A stretch of 52,529 bases of DNA from Streptosporangium violaceochromogenes (GTDB taxonomy: Bacteria; Actinomycetota; Actinomycetes; Streptosporangiales; Streptosporangiaceae). Positions 16,599 to 24,995 of the stretch are shown piece after piece. The translations under genes were made by a program, and so were the position numbers. The notes beneath the pieces are model-generated. The model ran no database searches. It was given only the letters and a program-made list of their open reading frames with translations, and was not told the DNA's origin. Each line of letters starts with the position of its first letter. Position 1 is the stretch's first letter. The stretch spans positions 1 to 52,529 of the forward strand of contig NZ_BNBB01000038.1 of NCBI RefSeq assembly GCF_014654615.1, in the 5' to 3' direction.

Positions 16599-17368
16599 TG
16601 TCTGAGGGCCCGGCCTTCCCGTATCAGCGGATCGTGGATGACCTGCGCGCCGAGATCCTCGCGGGCAGCCGCGCATTCGGCGAGAAGCTGCCTTCTGAAA
16701 ACACTCTGGCCCAGAGGTATGGCACCACCAGGCCTACCGTCCGCCGAGCCCTCGCCCTGCTCAAGGCTGAAGGGCTGGTCGTCGCCCGCCAGGGCCAAGG
16801 CGTGTTCGTCCGCCCGAAGCCCCGTGTCCGACTCCTGATCAGCGGGTCGAACTACCGAACGCACCGCGAGGCGGGACTCCCCGGGTTCGACGCCCAAGTG
16901 CGCGAGCAAGGCATGACACCCGAGCAGCGCATACGAAGCGTCGTCACCCTTGAAGCGCCCGCTGAGATCGCCCACCGCCTGGAGCTTGACGAGGATGCTC
17001 AGGTCGTCGTGCGCCGAAGGACATTCCTCGCTGACGGTTTACCCGTCGCTCTGTGCGACAGCTACTACCCTGCCGACCTGGTCGCCGACACGTTGATCGC
17101 TCAGCCCCGGAAGATCAAGGGCGGCGTCTATGCCCTGATCGAGGACGCCACTGGCCCGATCCGTCGGCAGGTCAGCCACAGCCTTGAGGATCTGGTGTGC
17201 CGAATGCCGACCCCGGAGGAAGCAGCCGAACTCGATCTCATGCCGGGCGTGCCGGTGGTCCGGGTCCTGCGGACGGTTTACGACTCCGAGAATCGGCCGC
17301 TGGAGGTTCAAGAGTCGATCGTTGCCGCAGACAGTCACGAGTTCCGATATGAGGTGAAGATGCGGTGA
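16598..17368 (+). CDS. GntR-family (HutC/UTRA) transcriptional regulator
   Basis: This 256-aa repressor has an N-terminal winged helix (QRIVDDLRAEILAGSRAFGE, KLPSENTLAQRYGTTRPTVR, RALALLKAEGLVVARQGQGV) and a C-terminal UTRA effector domain (VVVRRRTFLADGLPVALCDS, PVVRVLRTVYDSENRPLEVQ). HutC-type members bind palindromic operators as dimers and release them on ligand binding. Three matching palindromes lie just upstream. The downstream binding-protein gene overlaps it by 4 bp (GTGA). Such regulators (KorSA type) often control transfer genes in actinomycete integrative elements, which fits the accessory character of this region but is inferred. Confidence 0.9.
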   Translation: MSEGPAFPYQRIVDDLRAEILAGSRAFGEKLPSENTLAQRYGTTRPTVRRALALLKAEGLVVARQGQGVFVRPKPRVRLLISGSNYRTHREAGLPGFDAQVREQGMTPEQRIRSVVTLEAPAEIAHRLELDEDAQVVVRRRTFLADGLPVALCDSYYPADLVADTLIAQPRKIKGGVYALIEDATGPIRRQVSHSLEDLVCRMPTPEEAAELDLMPGVPVVRVLRTVYDSENRPLEVQESIVAADSHEFRYEVKMR

Positions 17369-18360
17369 CGGCTCTCACCATCGGTGCCTGCCTGTCCCTC
17401 TCGGGCAAGCATGCCCGGTTCGGCGCGCAGGCCCGGTCCGGGCTGGAGATCTGGCGCATTGCGAATGACACGGTGGACCTGGTGATCGAGGATGACCAGA
17501 GCGATCCCGCAGTCCTGCAGGCGTCGCTCCGCAGGCTGTCAGATCGATGCGACATCCTGCTCGGCCCCTACTCCACCCAGCTGATGCGGAGAGCCGGCGA
17601 CGTTACCGCCGAGCTCGACCGCCTGATCTGGAACCACGGCGGGTCGGGTGACGACGTCGAGACGGCCCACCCTGGACACGTCGTCTCGGTCTTGACGCCT
17701 ACCAGCCGATACGCCGAGCCTTTCCTGCGGCATTTGGCCAGTACCGAGGCACTCCCCATATGGATCGTTCACGGCAAGGGCAGTTTTGGCCGTCAGGTCG
17801 CGTCTGGAGCCGAGGAGATCGCGCGCTCCCTCGGCATCGATACGGCCCGGTACGGCCCTGGAGACGACCTACCGCAGACAGGGAAAGCCTGGGCCCTCTT
17901 CTGCGCCGGCGCCTTCGAGGAAGACATCACGACGATTACGCGAGCCAGAGCGATGCCTACGCCACCACAGACGGTGTGCGCGGTAGCGGCGGGTGTCCGC
18001 GAGTTCGGCCAGGCGCTCGACAACCCCCGCGGCGTCTACGGGGTTGGGCAATGGTTCCCCGGCACCGGAGGAGCGGTGGAGTTGGGCATCGGCGAGCTCG
18101 ACTTCCTCACTGCCTACCAGGACCTCACCGGAGTACTCCCTGACTACCCGGCCGTCCAGGCAGCGGCCGCTGCGACCCTAGCGACCCACTGTGCGATGGC
18201 GGCCGGCGACACAGGGCGCGCTGCCCTGTGGTCCGCTGCCGCAGAGCTGGAGACGACCACACTGTTCGGTGGCTTCAAGATCGATCCCAGAACCGGCGTG
18301 CAGCTCGGCCACCAAGCGGTGCTTGTCAGATGGGAGCTCGACGGGCCCGCCGCACTCTGA
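17365..18360 (+). CDS. AmiC-like cytoplasmic ligand-binding protein
   Basis: This 331-aa protein has the type I periplasmic-binding fold of the branched-chain amino-acid/AmiC/UrtA family: LTIGACLSLSGKHARFGAQA, VDLVIEDDQSDP, ILLGPYSTQLMRR, and a C-terminal TLFGGFKIDPRTGVQLGHQ. It has no signal peptide or lipobox, so it should stay in the cytoplasm, as AmiC does. GTG 17365 overlaps the GntR stop codon. I infer that it binds the same small ligand as the GntR regulator or modulates it, because no transporter genes are nearby. It is the second ligand-binding protein without transporter in this part of the window (compare 11792-13285). Confidence 0.8.
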   Translation: MTALTIGACLSLSGKHARFGAQARSGLEIWRIANDTVDLVIEDDQSDPAVLQASLRRLSDRCDILLGPYSTQLMRRAGDVTAELDRLIWNHGGSGDDVETAHPGHVVSVLTPTSRYAEPFLRHLASTEALPIWIVHGKGSFGRQVASGAEEIARSLGIDTARYGPGDDLPQTGKAWALFCAGAFEEDITTITRARAMPTPPQTVCAVAAGVREFGQALDNPRGVYGVGQWFPGTGGAVELGIGELDFLTAYQDLTGVLPDYPAVQAAAAATLATHCAMAAGDTGRAALWSAAAELETTTLFGGFKIDPRTGVQLGHQAVLVRWELDGPAAL

Positions 18361-18720
18361 AGCTCAACGCGGATGACTACCACGCAGGATGGCCAAGGGG
18401 GAATCCGTGTACGACTCGGCCGGCCGGCCAGTCGTGGGACACACCGAGGTTTGATGGCCCGGTGCGCCGCTACCAATGACAACTGTGTGGAGGTGTCCAC
18501 GAACCCGCCCGGTCATACGTCAAGGTGGTTGTCTGCGCGTCCCTTCGTTCCCTGAGCTTCACTCGCGAGTCTCGTCCACCAAGCACTCGCCGACATCGAA
18601 GACAACCGCCCGCATCATGGCCGTAGCCTATTCCGGCGGTGATCGATCGCCCCGCCGACTTTCTCCCGTTCGGCGAAGAACCGCCGTCCCTCCCTCTCAG
18701 AAGGGTGTGGCCACAGCGGG
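18361..18720. other. Gene-free intergenic region
   Basis: About 360 bases between the AmiC-like gene and the TetR promoter. A 21-codon frame at 18389-18454 (MAKGESVYDSAGRPVVGHTE and one more residue) has fair coding character but no ribosome site. I would not call it a gene. Nothing else is recognisable. Confidence 0.4.
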
Positions 18721-18751
18721 TTGACGCAGCTGCTAGGCTCTAGTTCTAGAA
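18721..18751 (+). promoter_or_regulatory. TetR gene promoter with TCTAGTTC / TTCTAGAA motif
   Basis: TTGACG (18721-18726) is a -35-like hexamer. TCTAGTTC follows at 18739-18746, and the 8-bp palindrome TTCTAGAA at 18744-18751. The same TTGACG...TCTAGTTC pair recurs before the ABC importer (24857-24879), so this is a candidate autoregulatory operator of the TetR protein. Confidence 0.45.
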
Positions 18752-18776
18752 ATTGTGTCAACATCCGAGACGGGCG

Positions 18777-19394
18777 ATGGAGAGGGTATTGCAAATCACA
18801 GGGCCTCCGGCGCCGGAGACGCTGCACGGTAACCAGGCCGCGCGCAGGCAACGCATTATCAAGACGGCGTTGCGAGCGCTCGCGGACAGTGACTACGAGC
18901 AGGTCAAGATCTCCGATGTCGCGCGCGACTCAGGTGTCGCGCTGGGCACGCTCTATCGATACTTCGCCTCGAAGGAGCACCTGTTCGCGGCTGTCTTCGT
19001 CGAATGGCAGAAGGCGCTCAAGGTGAAGCTGGAAAAGTCTCTTCCAGCGGGCGAGACGGAGGCTGACCGGCTGCGGGAAATCTTCTTCCGTTCGATACGG
19101 GCGTTCCAGGTGCAGCCGCAGTTCTTCCGGGTGCTGATGATGATGGAGACGACGACCGACACCTACGCGGCCGAGGTTTACAGCAGTGCCATGGGCTCGC
19201 AGTACACGCAAACCCTGCAACTGGCTTTCGACGGCCCGATCGACGTGCATCGCACAGCGATCATCATGACCATCGAGTCGGTGCTCGTCACCCAGTTGCG
19301 GAGCTGGGTCATGAACCGGTCGTCGATCAAAGACGTCTTCCGGAGCGTGGACGACGCCATCAGGTTGATCTACGGTGAAGGCCCTGAGGCATAA
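18777..19394 (+). CDS. TetR-family transcriptional regulator
   Basis: This 205-aa repressor has an N-terminal TetR helix-turn-helix: RIIKTALRALADSDYEQVKI, SDVARDSGVALGTLYRYFAS, KEHLFAAVFVEW. A helical ligand domain contains MMMETTTDTYA. The sequence resembles KstR-type regulators of lipid and steroid catabolism, which bind CoA thioesters; this is a family resemblance and not proof. ATG 18777 is preferred over upstream non-ATG starts that would lie close to the palindrome. It is convergent with the enoyl-CoA hydratase gene and stands at the head of the catabolic cluster, whose promoters share motifs with its own. It is the best candidate for the cluster regulator. Confidence 0.88.
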   Translation: MERVLQITGPPAPETLHGNQAARRQRIIKTALRALADSDYEQVKISDVARDSGVALGTLYRYFASKEHLFAAVFVEWQKALKVKLEKSLPAGETEADRLREIFFRSIRAFQVQPQFFRVLMMMETTTDTYAAEVYSSAMGSQYTQTLQLAFDGPIDVHRTAIIMTIESVLVTQLRSWVMNRSSIKDVFRSVDDAIRLIYGEGPEA

Positions 19395-19412
19395 CCCACT
19401 TCTAGTGGGGTT
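19393..19412 (+). terminator. Hairpin after the TetR gene
   Basis: AACCCACT (19393-19400), loop TCT and AGTGGGGTT (19404-19412) form a compact stem overlapping the TetR stop codon. There is no T-tract. The convergent arrangement with the hydratase gene makes a terminator plausible. Confidence 0.4.
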
Positions 19413-19643
19413 GAACGCGTGATGCCGTAGGTCCTGACGTTCCCCTTGACCGGTTCCCGCTCCAGCGCGGCGAGCCGTCGCTCGCCGGGCCGGGGCGGAG
19501 AGGCCGGTATGTACCGAGCGCGACGCGCCGGCCCGCCGGTCTCTCCGCCACCGCCGTACGGATCGGACACCGACCCGTACGTCCCGGACGATCGGCCGTG
19601 CTCCGGCACGTCGTGCGCGACGTCACGGCCGATCGTGGTCGTC

Positions 19644-20489
19644 CTAGGTGTCCGCGCCCGCGCGCGTCGCGACGCGCCCGTCGCCGAACGCCTTGTCCCG
19701 CTCGGTCAGCGCGCTGGTCAGGCCCTTGTCCTTGATGTTGCCGAGGAACGCCCTGAACGTCTCGGTGTGGGTCGCGAGCGCGCACATCTCCGTTCCCGCG
19801 TACAGCGACTGGCGCATTCCCATGGAGTCCATCGCGCGGTGGATCGTGCGCTTGTTGATCTGGAGGATGTCGGACGGGATCTGCGCGACCCGGCTCGCGA
19901 TCTTCAGGGTCTCCTCCTCCAGCTTGTCGGCCGGGAACGCGCGGTTCGCGAACCCCCAGTCCGCGGCTTCGACGCCGCTCATGGTGTCACCGGTGAGCAC
20001 GAGCTCCATGCCGCGGCGCATCCCGAGCAGCCAGGCGTGGTACTGCATGTCCGGCACACCGAACCGGACGGCCGGGTAACCGATCTTCGCGTCCTCGGCG
20101 ACGTACACCAGGTCGCAGCCGGTGACGAGCTCGCTGCCACCGGCCAGGCAGTGGCCGTGCACCTGGGCGATGACGGGCTTGCACAGGTCCCACATGCCCG
20201 TCCACAGATCCACGACGCTGCGCTGGTAGCCCGCGAGGCCCTGGTTGCCGTACTCAAGCGGGGTGTTGTCGTCCGGGCTGGGGCTCAGGTCGTACCCCGC
20301 GCAGAAGCTCGGCCCGTTCGCCCGGATGACGGTGACGCGAACGCCGTCAAGGGCTTCGCTTTCGCGAACCGCGGCGTTGATCTCGGCCCGCAGCCGGCCG
20401 CTCAGCGCGTTGCGCTTCTCCGGCCGGTTCAGCGTGATCCGCCGCACGTACGGCGCCGGCTCGTCGATCTGCACCAGTGTGTAGTCCAT
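19644..20489 (-). CDS. Enoyl-CoA hydratase/isomerase (crotonase) family protein
   Basis: This 281-aa crotonase-fold protein has the oxyanion-hole segments SFCAGYDLSP and HGHCLAGGSELVTGCDLVYV. The first catalytic Glu of hydratases (GGxE) is kept, but the position of the second Glu (usual FGQPEI) is Ala in IGYPAVRFGVPD, so classical hydration is doubtful. The family also includes isomerases, hydrolases and ring-cleaving enzymes. ATG 20489 has GGAGGAACAG upstream at ideal spacing. It is the last gene of the leftward group fadE-like, amidase, hydratase, 71 bp after the amidase. The role is likely in CoA-thioester catabolism. Confidence 0.85.
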   Translation of the reverse strand: MDYTLVQIDEPAPYVRRITLNRPEKRNALSGRLRAEINAAVRESEALDGVRVTVIRANGPSFCAGYDLSPSPDDNTPLEYGNQGLAGYQRSVVDLWTGMWDLCKPVIAQVHGHCLAGGSELVTGCDLVYVAEDAKIGYPAVRFGVPDMQYHAWLLGMRRGMELVLTGDTMSGVEAADWGFANRAFPADKLEEETLKIASRVAQIPSDILQINKRTIHRAMDSMGMRQSLYAGTEMCALATHTETFRAFLGNIKDKGLTSALTERDKAFGDGRVATRAGADT

Positions 20490-20560
20490 GTCTGTTCCTC
20501 CAGCCGTCGCGAACCGCGTGTGTTCGCGTGTTGGGTCTTCACGTTTCTCCGAGGCCGGTG

Positions 20561-21991
20561 CTACCGAAGGCCGGGCGGCACCTGATATCCCCCGCAGAGC
20601 GCTTCCAGCCGACGTGCGATCGCGATCGCGCGACGGTCCTGATACCACCCGGTGACGATCTGAACGCCGACCGGCAGCCCGTCCGCCGTCCGGCCGATCG
20701 GCGCCACCACCGACGGCAGGCCCATGACGCCGATCAGGCCCAGCCAGCCGATCATCGCGACGTGCGGAACGCTCCGCCCGTCGACGTCGACGACGCGCTC
20801 CATCAGTGGCCGCCCGGTGTCGTGCTCGAACGCGGGCACTCCGAACACCGGGCACAGCAGGGCGTCGAACCGGCCGAACCATTCGCGCCAGACGGCCTCG
20901 AACGCCTTCCGCTCGGCCCGCGCGAGCGACCGCGCGCGGTGCGCTCCGCCGGACACGCCACCGATGCCCACGCCGACGCCGACGCCGGAACCAGAGCCGG
21001 AGCCGGCGTTGGAGCCGCCCGACACCGCCGCTCCGATCAAACGCTGAGCGAGCCGCGCCTGCCGTGGAAAGCTCACCGGCGGGTGATCCTCCTCGACCAC
21101 CCACCCGTCCTCGCTCAGCCGCGTCGCCGCGACCGACAGGAGCCGCCGTACGGCGGTATCCACCGGACACGACGGCTCGTCCAGCCACACCCCGACGCGT
21201 CCCGGCACACGCCGCGGCTCGCCGGCCGGAGGGTTCAGGCGCCGGCCGGGTTGGGCTCCATCGGGACCGGCGAGGACGGCCAGGGCCAGCGCGAGATCGT
21301 CCGCGCTGCGGGCGAGAGGGCCGAAGACGTTGATGTCCCTGTCGGCCGTGCTCCCGCCCACACGGTCGAGGTAGCCCCGTTGTGAAATGACCCCGTAGGT
21401 GGGTTTGAGGCCGAACGTGCCGCAGAAATGGGAGGGAATGCGGATCGATCCGCCGATGTCGGTGCCGAGTTCGAGGCCGGTGAAGCCGCAGGCGACCGCG
21501 ACCGCGGAGCCGCCGGACGACCCGCCGGGCGTCCGTGTGGCATCCCACGGATTGTTGGTCGTTCCGAACAGCTGATTCGACGTCTGGATATCCGCCGACC
21601 ACTCCGGCACGTTCGTCTTGCCGAAGATCACGGCGCCGGCCGCTCGCAGACGGCTCACCGCCGGCGCGTCCCGGTCGGGCACGTGCCCGGCCAGCTCCCG
21701 CGCGCCGCCGGTCGAGCGCAGACCGGCCACCTCGATCGCGTCCTTGATCGTGATGGGCAGGCCGTGCAGCGGGCCGAGCGGTTCCCCCGCGGCGCGGGAC
21801 CGGTCGGCGGCCGCGGCCGCACGGCGCCCGCCCTCCTCGTCGATCGTGACGACGGCGTTGAGATCGCCGTCGTAGGTGGTGATGCGTTCGAGAAAGTTCT
21901 CCAGCAGCTCACCGCTGGAGAGCTCTCCCGACCTGAGCGCTGCGAGCTGCGCCGTTGCGGGCGCAACGGCGATCGTGCCCTGCGACGTCAT
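20561..21991 (-). CDS. Amidase signature-family amidohydrolase
   Basis: This 476-aa enzyme has the Ser-cisSer-Lys triad of amidase-signature hydrolases: Lys83 in LPITIKDAIEV, cis-Ser158 in TPGGSSGGSA and nucleophile Ser182 in GTDIGGSIRIP. It hydrolyses an amide bond of an unknown substrate in the cytoplasm. A Gly/Ser/Val low-complexity run (GSGSGSGVGVGVGIGG), encoded by imperfect 6-bp repeats at about 20960-21009, interrupts the C-terminal part and is probably a surface loop. The start lies 7 bp after the acyl-CoA dehydrogenase stop, so they are co-transcribed. An amide-containing compound taken up by the ABC importer would be a sensible substrate. Confidence 0.9.
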   Translation of the reverse strand: MTSQGTIAVAPATAQLAALRSGELSSGELLENFLERITTYDGDLNAVVTIDEEGGRRAAAAADRSRAAGEPLGPLHGLPITIKDAIEVAGLRSTGGARELAGHVPDRDAPAVSRLRAAGAVIFGKTNVPEWSADIQTSNQLFGTTNNPWDATRTPGGSSGGSAVAVACGFTGLELGTDIGGSIRIPSHFCGTFGLKPTYGVISQRGYLDRVGGSTADRDINVFGPLARSADDLALALAVLAGPDGAQPGRRLNPPAGEPRRVPGRVGVWLDEPSCPVDTAVRRLLSVAATRLSEDGWVVEEDHPPVSFPRQARLAQRLIGAAVSGGSNAGSGSGSGVGVGVGIGGVSGGAHRARSLARAERKAFEAVWREWFGRFDALLCPVFGVPAFEHDTGRPLMERVVDVDGRSVPHVAMIGWLGLIGVMGLPSVVAPIGRTADGLPVGVQIVTGWYQDRRAIAIARRLEALCGGYQVPPGLR

Positions 21992-21998
21992 CCTGGGC

Positions 21999-24179
21999 TC
22001 AGTCTCGCGGAAGCCCGAGAACCCGCTCGGCGATCACATTGAGCTGGATCTCAGAGGTTCCACCGCCAAGCAGGGACGGCCCCACCGACACCAGACCCTG
22101 CGCCGCGCCGCTGAACGGCTCGCCCATCTCCGCCGCCTCGGGGCCGGCCCAGCTCTGCGCGGCACGGCTCATGGCCGCCGAGTTCCACGCCGACGCGAGC
22201 TTCAGGACGCTCGACTCGGGACCGGGCCGCAGGCCGGTCAGCTGGCGCAGCAGGGTGCGCTGGCCGAGCGCGTCCGACGCCTCCCGCTGCGCCTGCAACC
22301 GGCCGGCCTCGCCGACGACCTCCTCGAACCCCTCGGAGCCGAGCGCGAGCGCCACCTGTACGGGATCCCGTCTCATGCCGGCCATGCCGGACCCCATGCT
22401 CACCCGCTCGTTGCCGAGCGTGGTACGGGCCAGCCGCCATCCGTCACCGGGTTCACCGACCAGGCACGAGTCGGGGACGAACACGTCGTTGAAGAAGACC
22501 TCGTTGAACAGGTAGGCGCCGCTCGCCTCACGCAGCGGGCGGACCTCGACGCCGGGCGAGTGGATGTCGACGAGGAAGTAGCTGATGCCCTTGTGCTTCG
22601 GCACGTCCGGGTCCGTACGGGCGAGGCAGATTCCCCAGTCGGACTCGTGGGCGCCGGACGTCCACACTTTCTGGCCGTTCAGCAGCCAGCCGCCGTCGAC
22701 CTTCTCGGCCCTGGTGCGCAACGACGCCAGGTCCGAACCGGCGCCCGGCTCGCTGAACAGCTGGCACCAGACGATGTCGCCGCGCAGCGTCGGCCCGATG
22801 AAGGCTTCGCGCTGCTCCTCGGTTCCGTGCGCCAGGATGGTCGGCAGCGCCCACTCGCCGATGATCGTGGACGGCTGCGTCATGCCGGCGCGCGCGAACT
22901 CCTCGGCGATGATGACCTGCTGAACGGGGTCGGCTTCCCGCCCGTACGGCTTCGGGTAGTGGGAGGAGACCAGTCCGGCTTCGGCGCACATCGCCCGGCG
23001 CCGGTCCTCCGGCGCGGCCGCGATCGCGGCCAGCGTGCTCGCGATCTCGGCCCGGAATCCCTCGGGTTCGGCCCCCAGGTCCAGGGGGCGCTTGCGGGTG
23101 GTCCGCGCGGCGAGGCGCCCCATCCGCGCGTCCCACACCCGGGCCGGCCCGAGCAGGCTCGCCAGCGACAGCCCCCGGCGCCAGTACAGGTGCGTGTCGT
23201 GCTCCCAGGTGTACCCGATGCCGCCGAAGAGGGTGGTCGTCTCCAGACCGATGTCGGCGATCGCGTTCAGGCAGTACACGGCCGCCGCCGAGGCGGCGAG
23301 GTTCGCCTGGTCGGCGGGCTGGTCGTTCAGGGCGCGGGCGGCGTCCCACGCCGCCGCCGTCATCAGTTCGGTCTGCATGTACAGCCGCGCGCACTTGTGC
23401 TTGACGCTCTGGAACGAGCCGATCGTCCGGCCGAACTGTTCCCGGATCTTGGCGTACGCGAGCCCGGACTCCTGAAGGTATCGGGCGATCCCGGCGGCCT
23501 CGGCCGCGAAGAGGACGGCCGCGAGCGTCCGGATGTCGTCGCTGCTCGCGGAGAGCAGGTTCTCCGGCGGCACCGCGAGACCGGACACGGTGACCCGGCC
23601 GATGTCCCGCGTCGGGTCCACGCTGACGCCCTGCTCGACCTTGATCGATTCGCTGTCCGAGCGTTCGACGACGAACCAGACCGTGCGCTCCGCGGCCTGC
23701 GCGCCGAGGATGAGGAACTGGCCGCTCACGGCTCCGAGGATCGGGGCGCTGGTGCCGCTGACCCGCCATCCGTCGCCGTCCGGCACGGCCGTGAGGCCCT
23801 CCGCGGTCGTCGCGCAGGCGCCGGTCGCGCCGGTGACGAACCGGGGAAGCACGGTTTCGGCGATCGACTCGGATCCGTGGCGGCCGAGTGCGGCGCTGGT
23901 CATCACGGTCGGCAGCAGCGGCCCGGGAACGAGGGCCCGCCCCGCCTCCTCCAGCAGGACGGCGACGTCGACCAGGGTCGCGCCGTCACCGCCGGCCGAC
24001 GGGTCTATGTGCATCCCGAGGAAGCCCTGCTGCACGAGGGACGGCCAGACGACCGGCCAGATCCCCGCGGCGAGGTCATCGAACTCGGCTCGTGTCGTCG
24101 AGACCGATACATGACGCTTCACGAACTGGCGTATGGCGTCGGCCAATGCCAGCTGGTCTTCGGTCAGGGCGATTCCCAT
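21999..24179 (-). CDS. Double-domain acyl-CoA dehydrogenase
   Basis: The 726-aa protein has two acyl-CoA dehydrogenase modules. Residues about 1-350 start MGIALTEDQLALADAIRQFV and contain the helical FQSVKHKCARLYMQTELMTA region. Residues about 360-726 contain LFSEPGAGSDLASLRTRAEK, WLLNGQKVWTSGAH and VSMGSGMAG, typical flavin and substrate-binding segments. Fused proteins of this size occur among actinobacterial FadE enzymes acting on bulky CoA esters such as sterol side chains; the exact substrate here is unknown. FAD is the cofactor. ATG 24179 is chosen because family similarity begins there; the open frame extends upstream to 24392 without coding character. It is the first gene of the leftward catabolic operon. 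Confidence 0.88.
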   Translation of the reverse strand: MGIALTEDQLALADAIRQFVKRHVSVSTTRAEFDDLAAGIWPVVWPSLVQQGFLGMHIDPSAGGDGATLVDVAVLLEEAGRALVPGPLLPTVMTSAALGRHGSESIAETVLPRFVTGATGACATTAEGLTAVPDGDGWRVSGTSAPILGAVSGQFLILGAQAAERTVWFVVERSDSESIKVEQGVSVDPTRDIGRVTVSGLAVPPENLLSASSDDIRTLAAVLFAAEAAGIARYLQESGLAYAKIREQFGRTIGSFQSVKHKCARLYMQTELMTAAAWDAARALNDQPADQANLAASAAAVYCLNAIADIGLETTTLFGGIGYTWEHDTHLYWRRGLSLASLLGPARVWDARMGRLAARTTRKRPLDLGAEPEGFRAEIASTLAAIAAAPEDRRRAMCAEAGLVSSHYPKPYGREADPVQQVIIAEEFARAGMTQPSTIIGEWALPTILAHGTEEQREAFIGPTLRGDIVWCQLFSEPGAGSDLASLRTRAEKVDGGWLLNGQKVWTSGAHESDWGICLARTDPDVPKHKGISYFLVDIHSPGVEVRPLREASGAYLFNEVFFNDVFVPDSCLVGEPGDGWRLARTTLGNERVSMGSGMAGMRRDPVQVALALGSEGFEEVVGEAGRLQAQREASDALGQRTLLRQLTGLRPGPESSVLKLASAWNSAAMSRAAQSWAGPEAAEMGEPFSGAAQGLVSVGPSLLGGGTSEIQLNVIAERVLGLPRD

Positions 24180-24856
24180 GGAGTCCCAACTCCCCAATCT
24201 TGAGCACACCGCGTATGTTGCCGGACAGAGAATTTCGCCGCGTCCCGTCCCGGACGAGAAATGCGGCGGATCAGATGAGCCGCGCTCAAAGGGCAGGGCC
24301 ATCGGGAGGAACCCGGCGTAAACGGTTCTGTCCGCGCCGGGCGTGCTTTGCGTAAGCCTGACCTTCAGGGGCACATGTTCCTGAGCGACCATGTGTCCGT
24401 CGGGATCCGATGAGCGCGGGAGACGGGCCGGTCTTGGTCCGCCGAGAGGTCACGTCGCACGGTGGCGAGGTTTTACGGCAAACGACCGATCGCGGTGTCC
24501 ACGATGTGTCCGACCGGTCAACACCTCCCTCCGATCACTCTCACCCCACTGCCCGCGTGCTCATCATGGAACGAGAATTCAATACCGTCAAGATGTCCCG
24601 CCCGTTTCCGGCCGTCACGCGTCACCGGGCGCGGTACGACTTCATCGGCGGCGAGCGGAGGGCTCCCGCCGGCGCGGGTCAGACACGGATCGGACAGGGC
24701 GCGACACGGAGCGAACCGGTGACCCACGCCAGCGACTGATCCACGCCGGTGACACCGTGGCCGCCGTGGAACGTCGGCTACGGCGACCGGTCGCGCCGCG
24801 CCACGGCCGCGCCCCGCCGGGATCGGCCCTATCACAGGTTCGACCTCGCCCGAGCC
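24180..24856. other. Divergent intergenic region, no gene seen
   Basis: About 680 bases separate the acyl-CoA dehydrogenase from the promoter of the ABC importer. Several open frames cross it, but none has the codon bias of the flanking genes. The leftward promoter must be within it. Confidence 0.5.
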
Positions 24857-24885
24857 TTGACGACACTGCAATCTAGTTCCATGAT
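24857..24885 (+). promoter_or_regulatory. Promoter of the ABC importer operon
   Basis: TTGACG (24857-24862) and CATGAT (24880-24885) are separated by 17 bp. TCTAGTTC at 24872-24879 fills the spacer beside the -10, where a bound repressor would block polymerase. The same TTGACG/TCTAGTTC pair occurs at the TetR promoter. Confidence 0.5.
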
Positions 24886-24995
24886 AGGCGCCACAGCCCG
24901 CCCCTGCGGTAGCCGTCAGGGGTTTGTCCATGTGATGTGCGAGCGCATTGGTCCGATCCCGCCTCTGCGAACACGCATCAGGACGGAGAAACAAC

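Noticed and set aside
20490..21602. Minus-strand open frame running into the enoyl-CoA hydratase gene from upstream
   Set aside because: The upstream part overlaps the amidase in another frame and is Arg-rich; family similarity starts at ATG 20489 with a good ribosome site.
24391..24876. Open frames in the divergent region before the ABC importer
   Set aside because: There is no coding bias or recognisable domain, and they differ in every frame.
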